From Agapanthus africanus (lineage: Eukaryota > Streptophyta > Magnoliopsida > Asparagales > Amaryllidaceae): a stretch of 64,000 bases of DNA. The notes beneath the pieces are model-generated. The model was given only the letters and a program-made list of their open reading frames with translations, was not told the DNA's origin and searched no databases. The position numbers and the translations under genes are program-made. The number at the start of each line of letters is the position of its first letter. The stretch's first letter is position 1. Below, piece after piece: positions 11,326 to 23,160 of this stretch. Location of the stretch: positions 560,734,315 to 560,798,314 of the forward strand of contig CM057346.1 of NCBI GenBank assembly GCA_030015575.1. Reading direction: 5' to 3'.

Positions 11326-12989
11326 GTTTCACGGATGAAATCACAGTTTATACAGGTTAAATGTACACGAGTGTCCGATTGTAGTAAAATGATACATAAG
11401 GTGCCATAGGCTACGTCATTAGTGAAAGTGAAATTAAAACATGTAAATGTGGTTATTAGGTTCACTACAGTAATTGCAACAGGTAGGTTCCAAGTTTGAA
11501 AGATAAATGATATATAACAATCTTGAACACGAAAAATGGGAAATTATAATACCAAAGTTAAATTGCAGGTTTTAGGGTGTCATCAAGTATATGCAAATAT
11601 TGTTTAGCATGTAGCAAGGGGTACTTGCCTCGACGGGTCGCGGATCGGGAAAACGGAACGTTAAACGTCGTCGGGGAAAAGCTCACGACGGGCGCACGGT
11701 TCATGGAATGAACCCAAACGACGAACAGTGAAGCCACACGGGTCGAGGTATCGCGCTGGAACGTCGGGACACGTCGCCGGCATCACCGGATTCCGGCGAG
11801 AAACAAAACAGTGAACGATCAAGATTGCAACAAGAAAAGAAAAGAAAATAAAGAAGAAGGGAAGGAGGATGGAGAAGGGAATGCTCACGAGGATCTGTGG
11901 GACGGGTGGTGACGGTCGACGGCGTTGACGGGGCTTCGGCGGACCACCTGCAGGGAACAACGGCCAACAAAAGAGAATTGGTGAAACGAGGGAGGAAGGA
12001 AGGAGAAAGAAGGAGAGGAGAAGAAGATATTCACCGAGGGGGGTGCACGAGGCCGGGGGGCGGATTGAGATCGCCGGCGGCGACCCCACAAGGCGCAGGC
12101 GGTGTACAGGCAGTGTGCAGGTGCCTCGTGCAGGCGCTCGGGAAAGAGGGGAGAGGAGGAAGGAGGTGCGGTGGCTGCGACGAGGGCGAGGAGGCCGGTG
12201 ATGGTGTCGTCGGTGTTGGTGCTGCAGCGGCGAGGGGTGAGGCGGCTAGGGTTTACGTGAGAAGGGTTCGCTCGTGAAAGAAAAGAAGAGGAAGAAGAAA
12301 GAATATATAGAGGAGAGAGAGAGAGAAAGATAGAGAGAGAGAGAGACGGGGGGAGAGAGAGGGGAGAGAGAGAGAGACGGGGAGAGAGAGAGGAAAGAGA
12401 GAGAGAGAGAGACGGGGAGAGAGAGAGGAATGAGGTGGGGCCCGCGGGTTAAAGGAGAAATCGTGATTGGCTGGGAATGATTTGTTTGCTTAGGAATAGA
12501 TTTTAAAGATTTAGAAATAAGAGAATATTAGATGGTTAATTTAAATATACGATGGTTTAAAATATATAGAAATTGGGATTTTGGCGCAAAGTAAAATATT
12601 TCCAAATTGCGTCCGGGTCGGGTCCAAAAATTTGAAATTGAAATAAGAAAATTTTAGGCCCCGTTCCAAAATTTAAAATGAAGTATTTTACAATCAAAAA
12701 GCATACCCCCAAAACGGACACACGTACGTGCGCGTAGCCGTCCAAACTCGCCCGTTTCACTGAACGGGACGAGAACACGACGCACGGACGCTACAACGGG
12801 GTTAGGGGTGTCAAGCAGGCCATGACGAATATTTTTAATTTTATTTTAGATACCTTAAATTGTAACATGCAGAATTGAATTGACGGGGTAAAATTTCTGT
12901 AAGTCACAATTAAGCAAGATAAATGAAATAAGTGCCACACTACGTTCAAACGGTAACTGAAATTAGTAGCATTGGGCTCGGGTGTTACA
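10067..12989 (-). repeat. Tekay 3' LTR (2,923 bp)
   Basis: Matched end to end by 17215-20108. Contains a (TA)n run at 11291-11323, a GC-rich purine-biased stretch at 11640-12260 and GA-rich low-complexity sequence at 12300-12430. The inner edge (TTATACCCAACTACAAAAAG) gives a weak purine tract on the minus strand. Open frames inside are shadows of biased composition. Confidence 0.95.
12300..12430. repeat. GA-rich low-complexity tract in Tekay 3' LTR
   Basis: Runs of GAGAGA broken by GACGGGG units. The matching tract in the other LTR (about 19468-19552) is shorter, which explains most of the 29-bp LTR length difference. Confidence 0.9.
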
Positions 12990-13019
12990 TTATACCCAAC
13001 TACAAAAAGAATTTCGTCC

Positions 13020-13592
13020 TCGAAATTCCAAGAATACAAAGATAGATAACTACAAGAAAAGGTGAGGAAACTTCTGTCGGATTTCATCTTCTCGTTCTCA
13101 AGTGGACTCTCCATGCGAGCGATTACCCCAAGAAACAAGCACAAGAGGGATCACCTTGTTCTTAAGAACCTTTTCCCTTCGATCCACGATTTCAATCGGT
13201 CGCTCCTCAAAAGTCAAGTCTCCTCGTACTGTCAACTCCGAATGATCCAATACATGCGTTTCATCTCGAACATTCCTTCGTAGTTGAGATACGTGAAACA
13301 CATCGTACACATTCGCCAAGGACTGGTGTAACGCCAAACGATATGCTACCTCACCAACACGCTCCAAGATCTTAAAGGGTCCAATGAATCGAGGACTAAG
13401 TTTTCCTCGACTTCCAAAACGAATCACCCCTCTAGTCGGTGATATCTTCAAGAATACCAAATCACCCACGGCGAACTCTAGAGGTCTTCTTGACGTGTCT
13501 GCCCAACTCTTCTGTCGGTCTTGTGCTGCTTTCATATGATTTCTGATAGTGTTGACCTTCTCAACTGTCTGCACAACCAAATCTGGTCCCAA
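13020..13592 (-). pseudogene. Tekay integrase C-terminus and chromodomain
   Basis: Open from 13592 to 13098, then continues after a stop. It contains the GPF/Y-type module (RFIGPFKILERVGEVAYRLAL), the HVSQLRR motif, and a chromodomain beginning ERPIEIVDRREKVL. The chromodomain is cut by a TGA directly after GEST, where these proteins have Trp; the same frame goes on to EREDEIRQKFPHLF. A second stop (TGA after YGRK, near 13633) separates this part from the integrase core. Chromodomains are thought to steer integration to particular chromatin. The FEDEIL-like end lies near 13015-13030. Confidence 0.9.
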
Positions 13593-13634
13593 TAATCTTC
13601 GTTCACCGACATCATCCCAACAAGCAGGTGAACG

Positions 13635-14792
13635 TCATTTACGACCATACAAAGCTTCAAATGGAGCCATCTGGATAGTTGCCTGGAAACTGTTGTTGTA
13701 AGAAAACTCTACCAAATGTAGATGATCCTCCCAAGACCTCTTGAAGTCCAACATGCATGCTCTCAACATATCCTCAAGAGTTTGGATTGTTCTCTCCGAC
13801 TGACCATCAGTTTGAGGATGATAAGCTGTGCTAAACTTCAATCGAGTCCCCAAACTTTCCTGTAAACTCCGCCAAAAGTGTGATAAGAATCGAGTGTCCC
13901 GATCGGACACGATGCTCACCGGTATTCTATGCAATCTTACAATCTCTTGCATGTACCGCTCTGCCAAGGTCTCTGTTGATTGACCAACCCGAAAAGGAAT
14001 AAAGTGAGCTGCCCTGGTCAAACGATCAACAATCACCCATACAGCATTGTTGCCCTTTGGACTTCGCGGTAAAGCCGTCACGAAATCCATGGTTATATGT
14101 TCCCACTTCCACTGAGGAATCGGAAGTGGTTGAAATAAACCAGCAACCCTTTGATGTTCAGCCTTAACTTGCTGACACACCAAGCACTTTGCCACAAAGC
14201 GAGCAATCTCCCGTTTCATGCCTTCCCACCAGAAATGCTGTCGAATATCTCGGTACGTCTTTGTGCCTCCTGGATGTACAGAATAAGCTGAACTGTGTGC
14301 CTCCTTCATAAGCTCTTCACGAATATCCCCCTTTGGCACACACAAACGGCTACCATACCTCAATGAACCATCTTCGTGGATTAATAAATCTGTTCGTAGT
14401 ACGGCTTCAACCTGTCCTCGAAACTTTTGCAGTCTAGGATCTTGTGATTGTGCTGCTTTAATATTCTCGATCAACGATGACTGTACTTGCAGCTGCATCA
14501 ACTGTCCCATAGAATGCGGTAGCACAACCTCCAAGTTAAGTCTTCGAAAATCTGCAACGATCTCCTTCTGCGTAGTTAACACCTGAATTGCTGGTAACTG
14601 ACTAAGCGTATCCGGCACGACATTAACCTTCCCCGGATGGTACTTAAGATCAAGATCGTAGTCAGCCATCAGCTCCAACCATCTAGGCTGCCTCATATTA
14701 AGCTCCTTCTGTGTGAACACATACTTCAAGCTCTTATGATCAGTAAAAACTTCGACCCTTTCGCCCAAAAGGTAATGTCTCCAAATATTCAA
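13635..14792 (-). pseudogene. Tekay RNase H end and integrase core
   Basis: 385 residues. The first 60 are the end of RNase H (TDHKSLKY, RQPRWLELMADYD, YHPGKVNVVPDTLS). The integrase zinc-binding residues follow (H166, H173, C203, C206). The core has D236 in MDFVTALP, D297 in SDRDTRF and E333 in GQSERT, with 35 residues between the last two, so the catalytic triad is complete. The frame overlaps the upstream RT frame by four bases, which marks a frameshift. Integrase inserts the DNA copy into the chromosome. Confidence 0.92.
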
Positions 14793-15511
14793 GCGAAAAT
14801 CACAGCCGCAAGTTCCAAGTCATGAGTTGGGTAATTCTTCTCATGGGTCTTCAACTGTCTCGATGCGTACGCTACAACCTTCCCCTGCTGCATTAATACA
14901 CATCCCAATCCTTTCCCAGATGCGTCGCTGTGAATCACCAATCCTCCGGAATTGTCTGGCACGGTCAGGATAGGGGCGGTTATCAACTTCTGCTTCAACG
15001 TCTCAAAAGCTAACGCACATTTGCCCGTCCATACAAAAGGTACCTCCTTACGCGTAAGATTGGTCAATGGCTCCACCAGACGAGCAAAGTTCTCTACAAA
15101 TCTTCTGTAATATCCGGCGAGTCCAAGAAAGCTTCTTATCTCCGCAACATTCTTTGGAATTGGCCAATCACGAACTGCTGCAATCTTTTCGGGATCGACG
15201 GCAATTCCATCACCAGACACAACATGCCCCAAAAACTTTACTTCCTCCAGCCAAAACTCGCACTTACTCATCTTCGCATATAACTTCTTTTGTCTCAACG
15301 TTTGCAGTGCGATCTTCAAATGCTCAGTATGCTCTTCAAAACTCTTCAAGTAAACCAGAATATCGTCAATGAACACACAATAAACTGATCCAAGAATGGT
15401 GAAAAGATTCGGTTCATCAAGTCCATGAATACTGCCGGCGCATTCGTTACTCCGAAGGGCATCACTAAGTATTCGTAATGTCCATACCGAGTTCGGAACG
15501 CCGTCTTGCAA
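14789..15511 (-). pseudogene. Tekay RT C-terminal half and RNase H start
   Basis: The authentic part starts near residue 45 of this 240-residue frame, with the catalytic FIDD at about 47-50 (near 15362-15373). [25 protein letters not shown] and the RNase H opening [14 protein letters not shown] follow. The first 44 residues are out of frame. The switch from the upstream frame falls directly before FIDD, so a one-base indel broke the RT at its active site. Confidence 0.9.
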
Positions 15512-16839
15512 GTATCTTCTGCTTTCACTCGGACCTGATGATATCCGAATCGCAAATCCAGCTTCGAGAATACCCTCGCTCTACTAAGCTGCTCGAAAAG
15601 TTCGCCAATGCGAGGGATCGGGTACTTGTTCTTAATAGTCACCCGGTTTAATTCTCGATAGTCGATGCACATCCTTCTTGTTCCATCCTTCTTCTTTACT
15701 AGAAGAACTGGAGCTCCCCAAGGCGAGTTACTGCTTCGAATCCAACCCTTCTCAAGCAATTCAGCAACCTGTTTCTTGACTTCTTCCAACTCTACTGGTG
15801 CCATTGGATAATACGCTTTGGATACTGGCGCTGCACCGGGATTAAGATCAATTGCGAACTCCACGTCTCGCTTCGGAGGTAAACCCGATATACCTTCAAA
15901 CACGTCCATAAAATCGCGAACAACAGCCGGTTCTTCACTTTTATCAACTTCCATAGTTGTAAGAATGTTGTTTGTCGGCCTAGCCCTAAACTCGACTGGC
16001 CCGACAGAACTGCTTCCTCCAGTGAAGCTAAACTCGGGATGTCCGGGAATCTGGAAAATTACCTTCCTTTCCCTACAATCAATGTGAGCGTGGAAAGTGC
16101 CAAGAAAATCCATTCCCAAGACGACTTTGTAGCTGCCCGTATCAATCACCAAGAAATCTGCAAAAAGCTCCCGTCCGCAAACAACAACTATATAATCTTT
16201 ACATTCCCTACTAGCTATGATTTTCCCATTCCCAGTGTGTATGTCCCAGAAACTAGACAGGGTCGTGTAGTCAATCGAGTGTGTATTTAAAAACTTGGAT
16301 GACATAAAACAATAGGATGCACCAGAATCAAATAACGCTAATGCGGGAAAACCATGAACGAGTAGAGTACCTGAAACAACTTCTCCTGATGCCTTAGCTT
16401 CTTCAGCTGTCAAGGTAAAAGCTCGAGCCTGATTAGGTCCTTGAGTCAGCTGTTTCTGCCCCTGGAACGGTCTCTGCGGAGGCTTCTGAATATCATCCCT
16501 CGTACGAAGCTTCGACGGACAAGCACTAACGGCGTGATCTGCCGCTCCACAAACCAAACAGAGTCCCAGCCTCCTTCGACAATCCTTTTGCACATGTCCG
16601 TGTACATGGCAGTAGTTACAAATCACGATCCTCTTCCGATCAACCACAATTGTTTTCTTCATTGGTGCTATGCTGCTTCTGTTCACCGGAACACTTCTAC
16701 GTACGGACGTTTGGTTCAGTGCAGACGCCAGCTTTCGCTCGGTCTGTCTCTTTTGATTCTCCAGCATTCCCCTTATCACTCCAAGCATGGCGGCTTCGTC
16801 CACACGTCTTTGGTACGTCTTCAAATTCTTACCGGCCAT
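15346..16839 (-). pseudogene. Tekay Gag zinc knuckles, protease and RT N-terminal half
   Basis: 497 residues. Two CX2CX4HX4C zinc knuckles lie at C74-C77-H82-C87 and C94-C97-H102-C107. The protease site DSGAS is at 171-175. RT follows with [24 protein letters not shown], and [15 protein letters not shown] near the end. The Gag of this lineage normally has a capsid domain of some 250 residues before the knuckles. Here the frame opens only about 70 residues before them and about 350 bases before the primer site, so the capsid domain is deleted. The last ~12 residues are out of frame after the indel before FIDD. Confidence 0.92.
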
Positions 16840-17190
16840 ATTCCTGAAATCAAAATACCCAACATTAGCATGATGATAGATTCGAAATATAGATCAAGGC
16901 TAGAACTCCAAGTTACTTAAATAGAGTGCCGCATTGTAACTATGCCGCGGTATCATAGCCACAATTACATAATTCCACCCAAGTCGCCTAAGTCCTAGAG
17001 ATAACAAGGAATCAGGTTTCGAGTCGACATGCAAAGAAAGTTTGCACATCGTAGAAGATATAATCAGGAAGAATTTGATTCAAGAACGGTGAAATGGTAA
17101 GGTGGCAGGACATGTTCCCTAAACACGGGTATTCTGATTCGTGTATTGGGTACAATACCCAACTACAAAAAGAATCAACCCGACTAACCT
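16840..17190 (-). other. Tekay short leader, capsid region missing
   Basis: About 350 bases between primer site and the remaining Gag. No capsid-like protein in any frame. The copied phrase TACCCAACTACAAAAAGAAT occurs here (17156-17175) and beside the 3' LTR (12991-13010), which suggests a rearrangement that brought the two regions together. Confidence 0.6.
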
Positions 17191-17205
17191 ATGGCTCTGA
17201 TACCA
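17191..17205 (-). promoter_or_regulatory. Tekay primer-binding site (tRNA-iMet)
   Basis: TGGTATCAGAGCCAT on the minus strand is complementary to the 3' end of plant initiator tRNA-Met, the usual primer for this lineage. It lies nine bases from the LTR edge at 17215. Confidence 0.93.
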
Positions 17206-17214
17206 AAAGAACCA

Positions 17215-18434
17215 TGTCACGCCCCGCTTCCCAGAGTACGCTAAAATGGGCACGTGACATAGCCAGCCATGCTACCTGTGGGTAGGAAGTATCCATCCAC
17301 AGTCACATTACGGCTGTAGAGATATCAAGAACAAAATAAAACTATCTAAAACATGTCCATAATCCAAGATAACATGAGTCAAGAATAAATAAATGCGGAA
17401 GCGAAAGATCCAATACAAAATAACTGGAATGTATGTCCCATAATGCGGGCTCACATCAGGAATAAAATGCAGGAAAGAAAAGCTAACTACTGCTAACACT
17501 CACAGCTCAGCCTGTCGGCTGAAGTACTCCTGCTCGGACTGCGACAGCGGTACAGAATCTGGGCCATGTAAAACCCAGACGTCAGCGCGTCAAGTCATCA
17601 AATAATATAATAAACAGGCAATGCGAATATAAACATGAATAAAGCAAGGGTAACAATAATATGAATCAGAGCAGTGCAGGGTAGTGTGCAGTGCGTAAAC
17701 TGGACTGTTCTATCAGGTTTTCTATTCTAAAGTCTTTGAAACCAAATTGATGAATCATCGATGTAACTCAATAGTATCCCGTACATACCCGGAACCACGA
17801 CCCCAAGATTTTCGGGCTGAAATCGAGACATGCCGCTAGGCACCAAACAGGAATGTGTACAGATGAATGATGTCAGCATCATCATTCCAAGGCTGGCCTA
17901 GCCTAAAACTGATCAGAACAAATAGCGAACTGTTGAGTTACAAGTCAAGTTTCACCTTTGATTTTCCCATACCCCCAAGTTATATGTGTAAGTCAAGTCA
18001 GGTATCCCGAAATCAAGAAACTAATGCCAACACAGGATCAGGTAAACAGGTTTGTCTGGATAGACAACAGGAACGGTCCATGTGGACTACATGTCAGATT
18101 GGTTGGCATTAGACACAGATCAGGTAACGGGTCAGGTCATGGTACATCAGGTCAAGTCAAGCAGTATACGTTACCATGTCGGGTAAATCGATATGTATGT
18201 AGCAAGTCAGGTCAAGATGTAAACAATATCATGGGTGTGCTCATACTCAGTTACATAATCAAGCATGGTTATCAACAGCATGATCTAAGCAATGAATTAA
18301 GCAATAGGCAGATTCACTCAAATAGCAGTACAGTTATCAGTTATGTCACAGAGATGATTTCAACATTATAAGAATGCAGTAAGACAATTATAGCCATTTA
18401 ATCATGTTAACAAGTTAAGACTTCATGGATGCAA

Positions 18435-18476
<42 letters not shown>

Positions 18477-20108
18477 GTTTCACGGATGAAATCACAGTTT
18501 ATACAGGTTAAATGTACACGAGTGTCCGATTGTAGTAAAACGATAGATAAGGTGCCATAGGCTGCGTCATTAGTGAAAGTGAAATTAAAACATGTAAATA
18601 TGGTTATTAGGTTCACTACAGTAATTGCAACAGGTAGGTTCCAAGTTTGAAAGATAAAAGATATATAACAATCTTGAACACGAAAAATGGGAAATTATAA
18701 TACCAAAGTTAAATTGCAGGTTTTAGGGTGTCATCAAGTATATGTAAATATTGTTTAGCATGTAACAAGGGGTACTTGCCTCGACGGGTCGCAGATCGGG
18801 AAAACGGAACGTTAAACGTCGTCGGGGAAAAACTCGTGACGGGCGCATGGTTCACGGAATGTACCCAAACGACGAACAGTGAAGCCACACGGGTCGGGGT
18901 ATCACGCTGGAACGTCGGGAGACGTCGCCGGCATCACCGGATTTCGGAGAGAAACAAAACAGTGAACGATCAAGATTGCAATAAGAAAAGAAAAGAAAAT
19001 AAAGAAGAAGGGAAGGAGGATGGAGAAGGGAATGCTCGTGAGGATCTGTAGGACGGGTGGTGACGGTCGACGGCGTCGATGGGGTTCCGGCGGACCACCT
19101 GCAGGGAACAACGGCCAACAAAAGAGAATCGGTGAAACGAGGGAGGAAGGAAGGAGAAAGAAGGAGAGGAGAAGAAGATATTCACCGAGGGGGGTGCACG
19201 AGGTCGGGGGGCGGATTGAGATCGCCGGCGGCGACCCCACGAGGCGCAGGCGGTGTGCAGGCGGTGTGCAGGTGCCTCGTGCAGGCGCTCGGGAAAGAGG
19301 GGAGAGAAGGAAGGAGGTGCGGTGGCTGCGACGAGGGCGAGGAGGCGAGGAGGCCGGTGATGGTGTCGTCGGTGTTGGTGCTGCAGCGGCGAGGGGAGAG
19401 GCGGCTAGGGTTTACGTGAGAAGGGTTCGCTCATGAAAGAAAAGAAGAGGAAGAAGAAAGAATATATAGAGGAGAGAGAGAGAGAAAGAGAGAGAGAGAG
19501 ACGGGGAGAGAGAGAGGAGAGAGAGAGAGAGACGGGGAGAGAGAGAGGAATGAGGTGGGGCCCACGGGTTAAAGGAGAAATCGTGATTGGCTGGGAATGA
19601 TTTGTTTGCTTAGGAATAGATTTTAAAGATTTAGGAATAAGAGAATATTAGATGGTTAATTTAAATATACAATGGTTTAAAATATATAGAAATTGGGATT
19701 TTGGCGCAAAGTAAAATTTTTCCAAATTGCGCCCAGGTCGGATCTAAAAATTTGAAATTGAAATAAGAAAATTTTAGGCGGGATCCAAAATTTAAAATGA
19801 AGTATTTTACAATCAAAAAGCATACCCCCAAAACGGACACACGTACGTGCGCGTAGCCGTCCAAACTCGCCCGTTTCACTGAACGGGACGAGAACACGAC
19901 ACACGGACGCTACAACGGGGTTAGGGGTGTCAAGCAGGCCATGACGAATATTTTTAATTTTATTTTAGATGCCTTAAATTGTAACATGCAGAATTGAATT
20001 GACGGGGTAAAATTTCAGTAACTCACAATTAAGCAAGATAAATGAAATAAGTGCCACACTACGTTCAAACGGTAACTGAAATTAGTAGCATTGGGCTCGG
20101 GTGTTACA
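17215..20108 (-). repeat. Tekay 5' LTR (2,894 bp)
   Basis: Same ends and internal order as the 3' LTR, with a (TA)n run at 18437-18474 and a shorter GA tract at 19468-19552. Followed on the right by the target duplication GGTGA. Confidence 0.95.
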
Positions 20109-20113
20109 GGTGA

Positions 20114-21239
20114 CATCATCCTCAACCCGGAAGTGCCCCAATAAAAGAATATTACATACAAAATTTTTACATGAATGAAACTGAAAAACTCTCATCTCAC
20201 ATAAAAAAACCCGGCCATTCAAAACACGACGATCCAATATAACATATCACAGCAACACATAATATCACATGTCATCAGCGTAAGTAAATATGCGTATCCC
20301 AATTATCATTGATATATAGCAACGAAATCGGTGATACACCACATATTACACTTACGGTCGCAGAAAAGAAAATGTCAAATTACAATATTTGGAATCCACA
20401 ACTTTCTTAGACATCATAAACCCGAAATATCACATATTTAGGATTTCATGCCTAACCAAATGAATTCCAAATATTGTATCACATTCCACAAATAGCTAGA
20501 CGATGTTAAACTTTCCGATCGAATCAACAAACACCCAAAATTTCCTAAAGAGCTCAACACTTGAGCACAGTTTAAAAATACTCATAACATGCCACAGTAC
20601 CTATGGACCAACCGTAGAAGGGCCAACCCTTACCTCACTTATGGCGCCTTGGTACTACCGCAAACCCTAGGGTTTGGCGGCGGTTCCGACGGCCATACAA
20701 TCGAGTTAGGGTTTTATTCTTCTAGAGGGTCCATAGAATTACTTGCATGATTTTTGAATGTTCTTTAACTTGGAAAAATCCAAATTTTGGAAAATTTCTA
20801 GTGAGGGAGAAAATTAGGTATTTGATATTCGTTCGAACTTTTTAACGCTGTCTAAAAAATCCGAAACGATGTTAGAATTACGACTACGAAACACTCCGAA
20901 TTGCCTTTACAGAAAGTTAACATCACATGCAATTTTAGTAAAAATAAGCAAAACCTGAAATACCAAAACCCAGAGACTGGAACACCACACCAAAACGAAG
21001 CTCATATCATGATGGAAAACCAGCGATGCCAGATTTTGAGAGAATGTCGCCGGCCAAATTCCGGCGAGAGGGGTTTGTTTTCCTGTGGTGTTCATGTAAC
21101 ATATCATGTAACATTCCGTAGTTGCTTAAAAATTTTTTAGAGGCTTTTAAAAATTTGACAGAAACTTGGTTTTTGTTTAGAGTGTTTCGGAGTTGGTTCG
21201 GTTTCGTAATTCTACAAATATCATCTAATTCTCTAGCTT
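20114..21239 (-). other. Copia-1 leader, 5' part
   Basis: Non-coding continuation of 9684-10066. CTCAACCCGGAAGTGCCCC and the tail towards the primer site (ACGAAACACTCCGAATTGCC; TTTTAAAAATTTGACAGAAA) match copia-2 leaders near 55455, 55770 and 56030. No gene is seen. Confidence 0.75.
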
Positions 21240-21252
21240 GGCTCTAATACCA
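21240..21252 (-). promoter_or_regulatory. Copia-1 primer-binding site (tRNA-iMet)
   Basis: TGGTATTAGAGCC on the minus strand, one base from the 5' LTR, differs at one position from the initiator tRNA-Met complement TGGTATCAGAGC. It fixes the 5' end of the element on this side. Confidence 0.9.
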
Positions 21253-21253
21253 C

Positions 21254-21965
21254 TGTAGGAATGCCTAGCGCGACAACAAGATTTCAGGAGGCATCGTCCA
21301 TACCATTTTCAAAAAATTGCCGTGCTAAACAACCCTAACCCTAGAATCTTAACTAGAGAATTAGACAATACAACATGTAAAAAACTTTACATCTAAGTGA
21401 ATATGGAATACAACCTTCCTAGACCGGTCCTTCACTTCAATAGCTCCGTATAGTAGTCCCTTCGCTCCAAGTAGTGATCTTCCGGACTCTTGAATGGCTC
21501 CACAAGATGAAAGGAACAAGCTTGCATGAAGTTTTCGAGGCCGAAAATGATCTACGTCGAGGAGACACCAACCCAAGCTACCTCTTCACTAATTAGGGAT
21601 TAGTGAAGCGAACACCCTAAACTAAATGGCTAATCTAGTAGAGGATGATGAGGTAGGATTTTTGCTCACTTTAGAATTAATTTTCTCACTAATTTTCTTC
21701 ACCTCTCATAAACCTAGAGAGCTCTCTCTTGATGAAGAAGAAGATGAAGAGATAATGTTGTGAATGAATCATGAGAGAGAGGCAACCATAGGTGAGAAAA
21801 TATCATATATATTAACTCTTATAGAGACATAACCATGGCTAATTACAATGGTTGGGTTAATAAATATCTTAAGTAATACAAAATTAGTGGACTAAGTCAA
21901 TGGATCCACAAGCTTCCACAAGCTTCATCCATGAGCTAATTTCCAACTATTTTTTGATTTACTTT
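21254..21965 (-). repeat. Copia-1 5' LTR, inner part
   Basis: Matches 1144-1856 and then stops at ACTTT (21961-21965), the target duplication of the gag-only element. The LTR resumes after the second ACTTT at 41180-41184. Confidence 0.95.
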
Positions 21966-22238
21966 TGTAGGGTGTTTTTCATCACCCCATTGAGATGGGA
22001 ATACGCGCGCGCTTGTCAGGCGAATTACAGATTCCCCCTGCCTAGGGTAGGCTGGGGTTTATTGATTGTGGAGATCCGAATCTCCGGCAGCCGCGAACTA
22101 AGCTGCCGTTAATTACCCCTCGCATTTGGAGCGAAGGAACCTCCGATTGACGGGTTAAACTGGTCATGCGAACTCAATATGCAGTGCGTTGGTGCGTGTG
22201 TATTTTTTTTGTTTTGTTCCACTTGTAAAAAGAGATAT

Positions 22239-22294
<56 letters not shown>

Positions 22295-22535
22295 TATGTA
22301 TAAAAACAAAAATAAATAAGTAATTTTTTTTAATTTATTATTATTATTTTTTAATTTTAAAATATTATTTATAATTTAATTTTATTTATTTAATATTTAT
22401 TTAATATATTTTTTTTAAATAAAAAAAGGGATTAAATAAAGAAAAGAAGAAAAGAAAATAATTATGTTTTTAAAAAAAATATTATTTATAATTTATTTAA
22501 TATTTATTTATTTTTATTTAAAAAAAAGGAGGAAG
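21966..22535 (-). repeat. Gag-only element 3' LTR, truncated (570 bp of 1.8 kb)
   Basis: Matches 39372-39925 up to GGAGGAAG, with about six differences in the first 250 bases. It then turns into unrelated GC-rich sequence, so the remaining 1.2 kb, including promoter and dyad arrays, is deleted. Holds an (AT)n run at 22251-22292. Confidence 0.9.
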
Positions 22536-22599
22536 ACGGAGTGTCCGTGGTAGACGTTTTCCTGGCCCGGAGTGATCTGGTTCCTGCTTTGTAGGAAGC

Positions 22600-23160
22600 C
22601 TGCACTGCCTTTTTTGCGACATGGACGGTCGACGCTCTGTTACGAAGTGATTTGGGTTCCGGAGCGACATAGACGGTCGACGCTCTGATCCGGAGCGATT
22701 TAGGTTCCCAATTTGCTGGAGCCTGTACTGCCCTTTTTGCGACATAGACGGTCGACGCTCTGATCCGGAGCGATTTGGGTTCCCAATTTGCGGGAGTCTG
22801 CACTGCCCTTTTTGCGACATAGACGGTCGATGCTCTGATCCGAAGCGATTTGGGTTCCCAATTTGCGGGAGCCTGCTCTGCCCTTTTTGCGACATAGACG
22901 GTCGACGCTTTGATCCGGAGCGATTTGGGGTTCCCAATTTGCGGGAGCCTGCACTGCCCTTTTTGCGACATAGACGGTCGACGCTCTGATCCGGAGTGAT
23001 TTGGGTTCCCAATTTGCGGGAGCCTGCACTGCCCTTTTTGCGACATAGACGGTCGACGCTCTGTTACGAAGCGATTTGGGTTCCCAATTTGCGGGAGCCT
23101 GCACTGCCCTTTTTGCGACATAGACGGTCGACGCTCTGTTACGAAGCGATTTGGTAGACA
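22600..23160 (-). repeat. 75-bp tandem repeats, about seven copies
   Basis: GACATAGACGG starts at 22741, 22816, 22891, 22967, 23042 and 23117, a period of 75 with one 76-base unit. Earlier diverged copies lie near 22618 and 22667. As 75 is 25 codons and the unit has no stop in any minus-strand frame, three long overlapping frames arise (the largest 22504-23316, 270 codons). None resembles a known protein, and the one-base insertion near 22930 swaps their frames. I treat the array as non-coding. Confidence 0.85.

Larger units (their letters stand above)
10067..20108 (-). mobile_element. Tekay-type Ty3/gypsy chromovirus, 10.0 kb
   Basis: LTRs of 2,923 and 2,894 bp begin TGTCACGCCCC and end GGGTGTTACA on the plus strand and are flanked by GGTGA (10062-10066 and 20109-20113). 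Minus-strand order is 5' LTR, tRNA-iMet primer site, zinc knuckles, protease, RT, RNase H, integrase, chromodomain, 3' LTR. Integrase after RNase H defines gypsy, and the chromodomain text (ERPIEIVDRREKVL) is typical of the Tekay/Del lineage. The polyprotein is broken by at least one frameshift and two stops, and the capsid part of Gag is absent. The LTRs are nearly identical over long stretches, with a denser group of differences near 10105-10140. Confidence 0.95.

Noticed and set aside
11661..12277. Several open frames on both strands in the Tekay LTR, Pro/Ser-rich or Gly/Arg-rich, repeated at 18850-19436
   Set aside because: They lie inside LTRs, overlap in many frames, follow from GC- and purine-rich composition, and resemble no family.
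22600..23160. CRISPR-like regular repeats
   Set aside because: The 75-bp units are contiguous, with no unique spacers, in a plant retrotransposon.
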